This document shows, one piece after another, positions 25,472 to 36,221 of a stretch of 64,000 nucleotides of DNA (the stretch's first letter is position 1; the number at the start of each line of letters is the position of its first letter). The position numbers and the translations under genes were made by a program. The notes beneath the pieces are model-generated. The model had not been told where the DNA came from. It was given only the letters and a program-made list of their open reading frames with translations, and ran no database searches. Origin of the DNA: Rhodobacteraceae bacterium Alg238-R152 (GTDB lineage: Bacteria > Pseudomonadota > Alphaproteobacteria > Rhodobacterales > Rhodobacteraceae); assembly GCA_900537125.1 (NCBI GenBank), contig UNRJ01000010.1, positions 1-64,000 of the forward strand, given 5' to 3'.

Positions 25472-26764
25472 ATGCCCACAGCCCTCGTTCTTGGCGGATA
25501 TGGCCTCATTGGAGCGGCTTGCATGGCCGCGCTGACGGAGGCAGGCTTTGTTGTCACCGGAGTCGGCCGGTCTGCACAAGCCGCCACGCGCTTTCCACAA
25601 TATCAATGGCAACATCTTGATCTGACTGCACTCTCGGCAGACCAATGGAATGCTCTGCTACAAAACATTGATATCGTCGTAAACGCCACCGGTGCCCTAC
25701 AAGACGGCGCGCACAACAATCTCATTAAAATCCATGTCGACGTCCTGCGCCACCTCTCCGCTGCCGCCGCCCAAACCCGCACCAGAATGATCCAGATATC
25801 TGCCGCCGGCGTGAGCCTTGACGCCCACACCGCTTTCTTCCGCACCAAAGCACAAGGCGACACCATTCTCGCGGCCTCCGGTGCAAACCATGTCATTTTA
25901 CGTCCGACACTTGTTCTTGGCCGGGAAGCTTGCGGCGGCAGCGCCCTTCTGCGCGCCCTCGCGGCGATGCCTGCCCTGCTCCCCCGGGTCTTTGAAGACA
26001 GCCAAATTCAGACCGTTGCACTGGTCGATGTGGCCCACGCCGTGGCCCTGGCAAGCGACCCACGCGTCCCGTCCGGCACCGTTGCGGATATCACCGAACC
26101 CAACGCGCATAGTTTCGACGCGCTTGTTTTGCGCACACGTGCTTGGCTTGGTGTCGCCGCGCCGATCTGGCGACCACGCCTGCCTTTATGGGCCCTGTCG
26201 CTGACGGCTAAAGGTGCGGATGCGTTGGGCTGGCTGGGCTGGCGTGCGCCATTGCGCAGCACATCGCTGGCGGTGTTGGCAAATGGTATCTCCGGCGACC
26301 CACTCCCGTGGCATCAGCTCGCCGGTCACACCTGTCGTACATTGGCCGAAACACTAGAAAGTCACCCTGCGACCATGCAAGACCAAACCGCCGCACGTGT
26401 TTATCTCGCCCTGCCTTTGGCCATCGCCACCCTCTCTCTGTTCTGGCTGCTCTCCGGTGCAATCGGCCTAGTCCAAACACCTGCCGCCATGCAGCTTCTT
26501 ACGGCCACAGGCACGTCTTCGGCACTGGCTACTTTGGCCGTTGTCGGCGGCGGCCTTGCCGACATCGCCCTTGGCCTCGCAATCCTCATCCGTCGCCACA
26601 CCCGCAAATCAGCTCTCGGTATGATTGCCCTCTCCACCGCTTATCTATTTGGTGCAGCCATCCTGACACCCGCACTATTCGCCGACCCACTTGGCCCAAT
26701 GGTCAAGGTCCTCCCGGGAATGGCCCTCGCTGCGCTTGTTGCATTGTTGATAGACAGCCGATGA
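25472..26764 (+). CDS. NAD(P)-dependent epimerase/dehydratase-like protein fused to a DoxX-like membrane domain
   Basis: A 430-residue two-part protein. Residues 1-280 form a Rossmann-fold extended SDR domain (ALVLGGYGLIGAACMAAL dinucleotide loop, then NATGALQDGAHNNL). The last 130 residues contain four hydrophobic helices (starting YLALPLAIATLSLFWLLSG), as in DoxX-like C-terminal domains. It is therefore a membrane-anchored oxidoreductase of unknown substrate. GGAGCG precedes the ATG, which lies 43 codons inside the open frame. The stop overlaps the DUF2269 start (ATGA). Confidence 0.8.
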   Translation: MPTALVLGGYGLIGAACMAALTEAGFVVTGVGRSAQAATRFPQYQWQHLDLTALSADQWNALLQNIDIVVNATGALQDGAHNNLIKIHVDVLRHLSAAAAQTRTRMIQISAAGVSLDAHTAFFRTKAQGDTILAASGANHVILRPTLVLGREACGGSALLRALAAMPALLPRVFEDSQIQTVALVDVAHAVALASDPRVPSGTVADITEPNAHSFDALVLRTRAWLGVAAPIWRPRLPLWALSLTAKGADALGWLGWRAPLRSTSLAVLANGISGDPLPWHQLAGHTCRTLAETLESHPATMQDQTAARVYLALPLAIATLSLFWLLSGAIGLVQTPAAMQLLTATGTSSALATLAVVGGGLADIALGLAILIRRHTRKSALGMIALSTAYLFGAAILTPALFADPLGPMVKVLPGMALAALVALLIDSR

Positions 26765-27228
26765 TCGAAGAGCTCCTGCGTTTCACTCATGTTCTCGGTG
26801 CAACCGTCCTCTTGGGCACTGGCGCTGGCATCGCCTTTTTTATGGTCATGTCTCACCGCTCCCGCGACCCAGCTCTGATCGCTCATGTCGCGGGCATTGT
26901 GGTTGTCGCCGACACTGTCTTCACGGCCACCGCTGCGTTAGTTCAACCCCTTACTGGCGCCTTCCTGGCATGGCAGCTCGGCTGGTCCCTCTGGGAGCCA
27001 TGGATTGTTCTGTCTCTTGGTCTCTATGGTGTGGTTGGGGCGTTCTGGCTGCCTGTGGTCTGGATTCAACTGAAAATGCGCGACTTAGCCCGCATCGCAC
27101 GTGACACTGAAACCCCTTTGCCGGACCGCTATTTTACGCTGTATCGCATCTGGTTTGCGTTTGGCTTTCCGGCCTTTTTCTCTGTCATGGCCATCGTCTG
27201 GTTGATGCTAACAAAACCCGTGCTTTAG
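26761..27228 (+). CDS. DUF2269 family integral membrane protein
   Basis: A 155-residue protein with four membrane helices: LLRFTHVLGATVLLGTGAG, IVVVADTVFTATAALVQPLT, IVLSLGLYGVVGAFWLPVVW and FAFGFPAFFSVMAIVWLML. The early HV/His and the WxxxP arrangement are typical of DUF2269, a family of unknown function. It is translationally coupled to the SDR-DoxX gene, and this pairing suggests a two-component membrane oxidoreductase system. Confidence 0.8.
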   Translation: MIEELLRFTHVLGATVLLGTGAGIAFFMVMSHRSRDPALIAHVAGIVVVADTVFTATAALVQPLTGAFLAWQLGWSLWEPWIVLSLGLYGVVGAFWLPVVWIQLKMRDLARIARDTETPLPDRYFTLYRIWFAFGFPAFFSVMAIVWLMLTKPVL

Positions 27229-27347
27229 TGCTCCAAATCAAGCCGATACATCTACATGTTGCCATTTTGTTCCGGCCCTGTAAGACTGGTCAAAACCAAC
27301 ACCAAATTTCTTCTCACAAAGCCTGATTGCCACCCAAGGATTCTCAA

Positions 27348-27959
27348 ATGAAGAAAGTCGATTTCAAAAAGGAACTCAAAGCGCTCTATCTGCCGTCCGC
27401 AAAAGACATCGTGCTCGTTGACGTTCCAAAAATGAACTTCGTCATGATTGACGGCCATGGCGCACCGGGAAACGACGCTTATCAGCACGCCCTCTCCTGG
27501 CTCTACCCGGTCAGCTACGGACTCAAGTTTTTCTCAAAACAAACACTTGAGCGGGACTATGTTGTCCCCCCTCTCGAAGGTCTGTGGTGGGCCGATGACA
27601 TGACCGCATTTACCGCAGACCGACGTGAAGAATGGCACTGGACTATGATGATTATGCTGCCCGACTGGATTGGCGCCGACGCCTTTGCCGCCAGCGTTGA
27701 AAAAGCATCCAAAAAACTCGGCACCCCGCCCGCGTCTCTACGGCGCGAGACGTTTGACGAAGGTCTCTGCATTCAAACCCTGCACATCGGGCCTTACAGC
27801 GAAGAAGGCCCCACCATCGCAAAAATGCACAAGGAATTCATGCCGCAAAACGGCCTCACCGAAAATGGCCACCATCATGAAATCTACCTCGGCGATCCGC
27901 GCAAAACCGCACCCGAGAAGCTGCGCACCGTCCTTCGGCATCCCGTCCGCAAACTGTAA
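27348..27959 (+). CDS. GyrI-like small-molecule-binding protein
   Basis: A 203-residue stand-alone protein of the GyrI-like (SOUL/AraC-effector-binding-like) group. It opens MKKVDFKKELKALY and carries DVPKMNFVMIDGHG, PLEGLWWADDM, HIGPYSEEGPTI and HHEIYLGDPRKTAPEKL. Such proteins bind or hydrolyse small cyclic or aromatic compounds; the cellular role of this subgroup is not settled. The ATG at MKKVDF follows AAGGA. It ends at a bidirectional terminator shared with katG. Confidence 0.83.
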   Translation: MKKVDFKKELKALYLPSAKDIVLVDVPKMNFVMIDGHGAPGNDAYQHALSWLYPVSYGLKFFSKQTLERDYVVPPLEGLWWADDMTAFTADRREEWHWTMMIMLPDWIGADAFAASVEKASKKLGTPPASLRRETFDEGLCIQTLHIGPYSEEGPTIAKMHKEFMPQNGLTENGHHHEIYLGDPRKTAPEKLRTVLRHPVRKL

Positions 27960-27972
27960 GCTGAGACGCAAA

Positions 27973-27996
27973 AGGGCGCGGCCGAAACCGCGCCCT
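27973..27996. terminator. Hairpin between the convergent GyrI-like gene and katG
   Basis: AGGGCGCGG (27973-27981) and CCGCGCCCT (27988-27996) form a perfect 9-bp stem with a 6-base loop. There are A residues before it and only a short T-poor tail, so it probably works best for the minus-strand katG transcript. Confidence 0.75.
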
Positions 27997-28017
27997 GCTT
28001 GCTCACCTTGTACGAGA

Positions 28018-30309
<2,292 letters not shown>

Positions 30310-31203
30310 ATGAATAATTTTACGCTGCGCCAACTCCGCTATTTTGACGCTCTGGCGGAACACGGTCACTTTGGGCGCGCTGCCGATGTCTGTGCCATTT
30401 CGCAACCCGCCTTATCCGTGCAAATCAAAGAGTTGGAGGAAAATTTTGGTGCCCCCTTACTGGAGCGCACCACCCGTCGCGTGCGACTGACCACATTTGG
30501 CGAAGATGTACTGATACGGGTGCGCGAAATCCTGCGCAGCGTGGATGAGCTAGGGGATATGGCCCGCGCAGCGCAATCCGGGCTGTCGGGACGATTGCGT
30601 CTTGGGGTGATCCCCACCATCGCGCCTTACTTGCTGCCAGCTCTGCTCCGGCAAGTAAAAGTGACCTTCCCCGATATGTCTCTTATGGTGCGCGAAACGA
30701 TGACCGCCAACCTGATTGCAGAGTTACACGCAGGTCGCATCGACACTGCCATCGTTGCCTTGCCCGTATCTGAGCCCGCCTTCACCGAATTGCCGCTCTG
30801 GTCCGAGGACTTTGTCCTGGTGCGACCGAATTCCGAGGCCACCACACCAGTACCATCACCGAAACATCTGGAACGCGAACGCCTGCTCTTACTCGAAGAG
30901 GGCCACTGTTTCCGCGATCAGGCGCTGTCGTTTTGCTCTTTACCCACAGCCCGACCACACGAGGGGCTGGATGGCTCGTCCCTCTCAACACTGGTGCAAA
31001 TGGTCGGTGCAGGTCTCGGCGTAACGGTGATTCCCGAAATGGCCATACCCGTGGACACACCTTCCGCCGCCGTAAACGTGGCTCGTTTCGCCGGTGTACA
31101 ACCCGCGCGAACCATTGGCATGATTTGGCGCAAAAGTAGCCCGCTCGCAGGGCAATTACAGGAACTTGCAGATCTGGTGTGTACGGTAGGAGAATCACTC
31201 TAG
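30310..31203 (+). CDS. oxyR: Hydrogen-peroxide sensor OxyR
   Basis: A LysR-type regulator activated by a peroxide-induced disulfide. The DNA-binding domain is at residues 1-60 (LRQLRYFDALAEHGHFGRAA). The redox cysteines are Cys200 in EEGHCFRDQ and Cys209 in LSFC, the positions and 9-residue spacing of E. coli Cys199/Cys208. The 297-residue length and divergent katG support the call. It probably controls katG and itself from the shared intergenic region. Confidence 0.95.
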   Translation: MNNFTLRQLRYFDALAEHGHFGRAADVCAISQPALSVQIKELEENFGAPLLERTTRRVRLTTFGEDVLIRVREILRSVDELGDMARAAQSGLSGRLRLGVIPTIAPYLLPALLRQVKVTFPDMSLMVRETMTANLIAELHAGRIDTAIVALPVSEPAFTELPLWSEDFVLVRPNSEATTPVPSPKHLERERLLLLEEGHCFRDQALSFCSLPTARPHEGLDGSSLSTLVQMVGAGLGVTVIPEMAIPVDTPSAAVNVARFAGVQPARTIGMIWRKSSPLAGQLQELADLVCTVGESL

Positions 31204-31330
31204 CGCAACGCCCGTTCAGTTAAGCTTGGCGAAGTGCCAAATTCCCGCACCTCCGCAATACAGTTAGAATACAGATACAATACCGACGTCAAAATCGACG
31301 GCTAACGCAGCAAAAAAACGCCGCAACCCC

Positions 31331-32518
31331 TCACTCTTGGGTGACGTCGTGCAAATAAATCCAATCAAACTGGCTCATCATCGTTTTTGGCGCCACCGTG
31401 GACGCCATACGCAGGCCCATATGCGCCACCGCGCGCAGCGGCCCATTGCTCAGGTGGTATTTCCACGCATTTTTGCTTGCCGCCTCCACTACTTTGGAAA
31501 CCCGCCCCTTACGGCGCGCTTGATACGCAGCCAGACCGCTGTCAAAATCCTCGGCCTTTTCGAGGGTATCCGCGAGAACCCAGGCATCTTCCATCGCCAT
31601 CACCGCGCCCTGCGCCATAAACGGCAAAGTGGGATGGGCTGCGTCGCCCAGAATCGCGCAATTGTCTTTGTACCAAACCGGGGCCACCGGATGCCGGAAC
31701 AAGCCCCATTTGCGCACATCGCTCACTTCAGCCAGCATCCGACGCACACCGCCGCCAAAATCCTTAAATGTTTCCATGAGGTTGGCTGGATCGTCCGGAA
31801 TGTGCCAACCTTCTTCTGACCAGCCGACCTGTTCTTGCACAGCCACGATATTGACCAATTCCCCACCGCGCAGCGGGTAGCTCACCACGTGGCGTTTGGG
31901 GCCCATATGCACCTGCACCACATCCGGATGCGCCATCGTATTGGGCACAGTCGCCCGCCACGCTGCTTGTCGGGTGAAAAACGGTGCAATTGTGCCATTG
32001 AGTGCCGGACGCATTTTGGAATGTAGCCCGTCCGCGCCAATCAATAAATCTGCCGTCATCTCGGCACCATTGGCCATCACAACCTTTGGTCGCGCGCCAG
32101 GAACAACAGTCTCAACCTGCTGAAGCAAAAGCACTTTTATGCCAGCATCCCGCACGGCCTTGGCCAATACATCGATCAGGTCTGCGCGATGCACAAAGTA
32201 GTATTCCGTGGGGCGGAGCGGATCGTGTTCTGAAATTAACCCGAGGTCCAGGCGACTCACCAACCGTCCGGCGGCAAAGTCGCGCAATTCCACTGCATCG
32301 GCCCGCACAGCCCGCGCCTTCAGGGCTTCGTCCACACCCAGGGCCTGCAGAACCACCATCCCGTTGGGGCTCACTTGTAATCCTGCGCCCACTTCTTTGA
32401 TCGCCTCAGCCTGCTCCAGAATATGCACATTGGCACCGCGCCGGTGCAGCGCTAGCGCAGCCGTCAACCCGCCGATCCCGGCCCCAATGATTGTGATCTT
32501 TTTATCTTGCAAATCCAT
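31331..32518 (-). CDS. FAD-dependent aromatic monooxygenase (salicylate hydroxylase-like)
   Basis: A 395-residue flavoprotein of the PHBH-type group A monooxygenases. It has the N-terminal dinucleotide fold ITIIGAGIGGLTAALALHRRG, the DG motif LLIGADGLHSKMRP near residue 160, and the FAD-ribityl motif CAILGDAAHPTLPFMAQGA near 290. It resembles salicylate or 3-hydroxybenzoate hydroxylases, which add one oxygen to a phenolic acid using NAD(P)H. Nothing beside it marks an aromatic degradation pathway, so the substrate is undetermined. Confidence 0.83.
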   Translation of the reverse strand: MDLQDKKITIIGAGIGGLTAALALHRRGANVHILEQAEAIKEVGAGLQVSPNGMVVLQALGVDEALKARAVRADAVELRDFAAGRLVSRLDLGLISEHDPLRPTEYYFVHRADLIDVLAKAVRDAGIKVLLLQQVETVVPGARPKVVMANGAEMTADLLIGADGLHSKMRPALNGTIAPFFTRQAAWRATVPNTMAHPDVVQVHMGPKRHVVSYPLRGGELVNIVAVQEQVGWSEEGWHIPDDPANLMETFKDFGGGVRRMLAEVSDVRKWGLFRHPVAPVWYKDNCAILGDAAHPTLPFMAQGAVMAMEDAWVLADTLEKAEDFDSGLAAYQARRKGRVSKVVEAASKNAWKYHLSNGPLRAVAHMGLRMASTVAPKTMMSQFDWIYLHDVTQE

Positions 32519-32533
32519 GACTTGACCCTAAAG

Positions 32534-32562
32534 CAAAAACGCTGGAGCAAAAGCCCCAGCGT
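32534..32562 (-). terminator. Terminator of dksA
   Basis: Read on the minus strand: ACGCTGG, a 10-base loop GGCTTTTGCT, CCAGCGT and then TTTTTG. The inner GC/GC bases may extend the stem. It lies between the dksA stop and the monooxygenase start, so the two are separate transcripts. Confidence 0.84.
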
Positions 32563-32616
32563 CCTTGTTTTTCTCACTATTGCCTGCGTTTTTCCGTCAC
32601 AGGCAAAGTCTCTGTT

Positions 32617-33090
32617 TTAGTCGTCGCGGTGGACTTTTTCGCGGCGCTCGTGGCGTTCTTGCGCCTCAAGGCTCATGGTCGCAATCGGACGTGCGTCCAG
32701 ACGTTTGAGCGAAATTGGCTCGCCGGTCACTTCACAGTACCCATATTCACCTTCATCGATCCGACGTATAGCGCTGTCGATTTTGTTTACCAATTTACGC
32801 TGGCGATCCCGGGTGCGAAGCTCAAGCGCGCGATCAGTCTCTTCACTGGCGCGGTCGGCAACGTCCGGAATGTTGCGGGTGCCGTCTTGCAGCCCCTCGA
32901 TCGTGTCGCGGGTGTCCGCAAGTAGATCTTCTTTCCAGCTCAATAGTTTACGTCGAAAGTACTCAACCTGCCGCTCATTCATGAACGGCTCATCTTCTGC
33001 GGGACGATAGTCGTCGGGCAGGAAAGTTTCGGCTTTCATTTCTGCTCCCTCATCGCGGTTCACGTCCATCGTGGTATTCAATTCAGACAT
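32617..33090 (-). CDS. dksA: RNA polymerase-binding transcription factor DksA (cysteine-poor form)
   Basis: Binds the secondary channel of RNA polymerase and, with ppGpp, mediates the stringent response. The coiled-coil core (YFRRKLLSWKEDLLADTRDT) has the tip segment PDVADRASEETDRALELR with the acidic residues needed for activity. The C-terminal globular part YGYCEVTGEPISLKRLDARP...ATMSLEAQERHERR keeps one of the four zinc cysteines, so no zinc finger can form; this state is known from Rhodobacter. Two starts are plausible; the outer ATG is used here (AGGGGGG before it), and an inner one at MKAETFLP also has a GGGAG site. Confidence 0.93.
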   Translation of the reverse strand: MSELNTTMDVNRDEGAEMKAETFLPDDYRPAEDEPFMNERQVEYFRRKLLSWKEDLLADTRDTIEGLQDGTRNIPDVADRASEETDRALELRTRDRQRKLVNKIDSAIRRIDEGEYGYCEVTGEPISLKRLDARPIATMSLEAQERHERREKVHRDD

Positions 33091-33225
33091 GTAACCCCCC
33101 TTCTCTCCGTGCCAGCCAATACTCTCTTGGCTGGGGAATGTCACTACCTGTTAACCGCACATTGCGGACAAAATATGTTCACGATAGGGTGCCCGCCGAA
33201 ATAGGCGAATGGGCGGAGAAATTTT

Positions 33226-34065
33226 ATGCAGTTTTCGGGCACCAAAGACTATGTGGCCACCGATGACCTGACCGTGGCGGTCAACGCCGCTGTGGCGCTC
33301 GAAAGGCCCCTCTTGGTGAAAGGCGAACCAGGCACTGGCAAAACCGAATTGGCGATGCAAGTCGCCCGCGGCCTGGGTCTCAAAATGATCGAGTGGAACG
33401 TGAAATCCACCACAAAAGCTCAGCAAGGTCTCTACGAATATGACGCCGTCTCCCGCCTGCGTGACAGCCAGCTGGGCGACGAACGTGTGCATGATATTGG
33501 CAACTACATCAAGCGCGGAAAACTCTGGGAAGCCTTTGATTCTGATGAGAAAATTGTCCTACTTATCGACGAGATTGACAAGGCGGACATTGAGTTCCCC
33601 AATGACTTACTGCAAGAACTCGATAAGATGGAATTCCACGTCTATGAGACCGGCGAAACCATCAAAGCTAAGCATCGTCCAATCATCATCATCACCTCCA
33701 ACAATGAGAAAGAACTGCCAGACGCCTTCCTGCGCCGCTGCTTTTTCCACTACATCCGCTTCCCGGAAATGGAGACACTGAAGAAGATTGTTGAGGTGCA
33801 CCACCCGGGTATCAAAGAAGCCTTGCTGACAACGGCTCTGACACAGTTTTTCGAAATCCGTGACACTGCCGGATTGAAGAAAAAACCGTCAACTTCAGAA
33901 GTGATCGACTGGCTGAAGTTGCTTTTGGCCGAAGATTTGTCGCCCGAAGACCTCAAACGCGACGGTGCCAACGCTTTGCCAAGGCTGCATGGTGCATTGC
34001 TCAAAAACGAACAAGACGTGCATCTGTTTGAGCGGCTCGCCTTTATGGCTCGCTCCGGACGCTGA
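33226..34065 (+). CDS. MoxR-family AAA+ ATPase (CoxD-like)
   Basis: A 279-residue MoxR-type AAA+ protein. It has Walker A PLLVKGEPGTGKTELA (about 27-42), Walker B VLLIDEIDKAD (about 110), sensor IIIITSNNEKELPDAFLRRC, and a C-terminal helical lid. MoxR ATPases act as chaperones that insert cofactors or remodel complexes, typically with a VWA partner. Here the partner is the VWA protein two kilobases downstream in the same direction. GGCGGAG precedes the ATG. Confidence 0.9.
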   Translation: MQFSGTKDYVATDDLTVAVNAAVALERPLLVKGEPGTGKTELAMQVARGLGLKMIEWNVKSTTKAQQGLYEYDAVSRLRDSQLGDERVHDIGNYIKRGKLWEAFDSDEKIVLLIDEIDKADIEFPNDLLQELDKMEFHVYETGETIKAKHRPIIIITSNNEKELPDAFLRRCFFHYIRFPEMETLKKIVEVHHPGIKEALLTTALTQFFEIRDTAGLKKKPSTSEVIDWLKLLLAEDLSPEDLKRDGANALPRLHGALLKNEQDVHLFERLAFMARSGR

Positions 34066-34218
34066 GCTCTACCACATACTTGAGCGGCCCGCACCGCTGT
34101 GGGCCATTCAGTTTCAACAGACACACCGCAATCTTGCCCAAGTCTTTGCGCATGTTACGATCCAATTAAAGCCTGATTTCGTAGAAGGAATCGGCATCCA
34201 ACCGGAGTCCGCACGCCC

Positions 34219-34671
34219 ATGTCACAGCCTGACGTCCTCATCCGCCCCTTGACCGAAGCCGACCAACCAGAGTGGCGCCGCCTATGGACCGACTATATCA
34301 CCTTCTATGAAAGCTCTGTCTCTGAAGAGGTCTACGCCTCCACGTTTGTCCGCTTGCTTGGCGATGATTCTCAGGACTATTCCTGCCTGGTTGCGGAACT
34401 GGACGGCAAACTGATTGGCCTAACCCACTACCTGTTCCACCGCCACGCTTGGAAAGTTGAAAACGTTTGCTATCTGCAAGACCTCTATGCCGATCCTGAG
34501 GTGCGCGGTACTGGCGTAGGCCGCAAATTGATTGAGGCAGTTTACAAGGCTGCGGATGACGCCGGTGCGCCAAGCGTGTATTGGATGACACAAGAATTTA
34601 ACACCAATGCCCGTAAACTCTATGATCGGATTGGGCAGTTGTCCCCGTTTATTAAATATCAAAGGCCCTGA
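34219..34671 (+). CDS. GNAT-family N-acetyltransferase
   Basis: A 150-residue single-domain acetyltransferase. The acetyl-CoA pyrophosphate loop is seen in LYADPEVRGTGVGRKLIEAV (about 92-111), preceded by the beta-4 strand and followed by VYWMTQEFNTNARKLYDRIG, typical of small-amine GNATs. Substrate unknown. It lies about 150 bp after the MoxR gene, and its stop codon is two bases from the TTG start of the DUF2927 gene. Confidence 0.87.
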   Translation: MSQPDVLIRPLTEADQPEWRRLWTDYITFYESSVSEEVYASTFVRLLGDDSQDYSCLVAELDGKLIGLTHYLFHRHAWKVENVCYLQDLYADPEVRGTGVGRKLIEAVYKAADDAGAPSVYWMTQEFNTNARKLYDRIGQLSPFIKYQRP

Positions 34672-34673
34672 TT

Positions 34674-36044
34674 TTGCGCTCCTTTCTGTCCTCACTGATC
34701 CCTTTGGCATTTGCTGTGGCGGCCTGTACGCCGGTTGGCCAGAACGGCGTGCCAACCCGCGCCGCAGTGAGCGACACCACCCTGCCGCCGGTGAAGGCCT
34801 TTTCAACCCCACGTCCAATCCCTCCAAACCGCTCCAACCGCGACATCGCCCGCGACTTTCTTGATCTAAGCTTCGAACTTGAAAGCGGCCGCAGTCTGGA
34901 AACTTTGACCCGTTTTGAAGGCCCCATCACGGTGCGCGTGACCGGTGCGCCGCCAACCGGTATGATGCCAGACCTCAAGGCCTTGCTGGCCCGCCTGCGC
35001 AACGAAGCCCGTATCGACATTTCACTGACACAATCGCCGTCCGCCAACATCACCATCCAGGCCGTTTCCCGCCGAGACATCCGCAAAGCCCTGCCCCAGG
35101 CTGCGTGCTTTGTCGTGCCCAACATTTCTTCACTGTCGCAATACCGCTCTGCACGGCGCAGCGGGGCCGCCAATTGGGCGCTGCTCGAAAACCGCGACAG
35201 AATTGCAATTTTCCTTCCCAACGACACCAGTCCACAGGAAACCCGCGACTGCTTGCACGAAGAATTGGCCCAGGCATTGGGACCGCTCAACGACCTCTAT
35301 CGGCTACCCGACAGCGTGTTTAACGACGACAATATCCATGCGGTTTTGACCGGCTTTGATATGACCGTTCTGCGGGCTTACTATGATCCCACTCTGCGCA
35401 ACGGCATGTCCCGAGGCGAGGTGGCCGCCCGCTTGCCATCGATCTTATCCCGTATCAATCCACGTGGGGACCAGTTGTCTAGCAATCCGCTGCCGGAGAC
35501 CCCCCGCGCCTGGATTAACGCGGTCCAATCCGCACTTGGTCCAGGCACCTCGCCGGCCAACCGTCGAGCAGCCGCCCGTCAAGCTCTAGTGATTGCACAA
35601 AATCAGGGCTGGCAGGATCATCGTTTGGGGTTTTCTCACTACGCGCTTGGCCGCCTGCTGCAATCTCAAGACATCGCTGCCGCTCACACCCATTTTGTGG
35701 CCGCTGACAGTGCGTATCGAACCGTAGAGCGCTTTGGTCCTCATCGTGCATTTGTCGCCACACAACTCTCTGCTTACGCAATAAGCGCGGGCCACAGCCG
35801 CGAGGCCTTGTCGCTTCTTAGCCCACAGATTGCCCCAGCGGGCCGTTTTGAAAACGCCGCTCTTCTCTCCACCTTGATGCTGCTACAGGCCGAAGCGCTG
35901 GAGATGGAAGGCAAGTTTGAGGACGCTGGGGAACTGCGTCTGGACAGTCTTGGCTGGGCACGATACGGATTTGGTCCGGACTGGGCTGTGCGCGCAAAAC
36001 TGCGTGAAATCACGGCACTCAGCCCGATCAAAGGGAGATCGTAG
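34674..36044 (+). CDS. DUF2927 lipoprotein
   Basis: A 456-residue predicted lipoprotein: the signal sequence RSFLSSLIPLAFAVAACTP has a lipobox ending in Cys. The DUF2927 core contains DCLHEELAQALGPLNDLYRLPDSVF, an HEExxQ-like motif resembling a metallopeptidase centre. A C-terminal half with helical, TPR-like composition follows (FSHYALGRLLQSQDIAAAHTHF). The only usable start is TTG, immediately after the GNAT stop. Activity has not been shown for the family as far as I know; a cell-envelope protease-like role is an inference. Confidence 0.78.
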   Translation: MRSFLSSLIPLAFAVAACTPVGQNGVPTRAAVSDTTLPPVKAFSTPRPIPPNRSNRDIARDFLDLSFELESGRSLETLTRFEGPITVRVTGAPPTGMMPDLKALLARLRNEARIDISLTQSPSANITIQAVSRRDIRKALPQAACFVVPNISSLSQYRSARRSGAANWALLENRDRIAIFLPNDTSPQETRDCLHEELAQALGPLNDLYRLPDSVFNDDNIHAVLTGFDMTVLRAYYDPTLRNGMSRGEVAARLPSILSRINPRGDQLSSNPLPETPRAWINAVQSALGPGTSPANRRAAARQALVIAQNQGWQDHRLGFSHYALGRLLQSQDIAAAHTHFVAADSAYRTVERFGPHRAFVATQLSAYAISAGHSREALSLLSPQIAPAGRFENAALLSTLMLLQAEALEMEGKFEDAGELRLDSLGWARYGFGPDWAVRAKLREITALSPIKGRS

Positions 36045-36050
36045 GACACC

Positions 36051-36218
36051 ATGTTTGTACTTGTTGGCGCTGTACTGGGCGCACTCATTGGCGGCCTTCA
36101 GGCAAAAAAAAGTGGCGGCAAAAAAGCTGACATTCTGCAATACGGCGTGGTCTTCGCAATGATTTTTGCGATCCTCGGACTGTTTGTCACTCTCATCATC
36201 CACCGTATGGCTCTTTGA
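36051..36218 (+). CDS. Small membrane protein (55 residues) between DUF2927 and VWA genes
   Basis: An open frame from ATG to TGA encoding MFVLVGAVLGALIGGLQAKK, a basic lysine-rich linker (KSGGKKADILQ), and a second hydrophobic helix YGVVFAMIFAILGLFVTLII. It is a hairpin membrane protein with a charged cytoplasmic loop. It follows the DUF2927 stop by 6 bp (GTAGGACACC supplies a weak ribosome site) and ends 3 bp before the VWA start, so it fits the operon exactly. Family unknown. Confidence 0.7.
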   Translation: MFVLVGAVLGALIGGLQAKKSGGKKADILQYGVVFAMIFAILGLFVTLIIHRMAL

Positions 36219-36221
36219 CCC

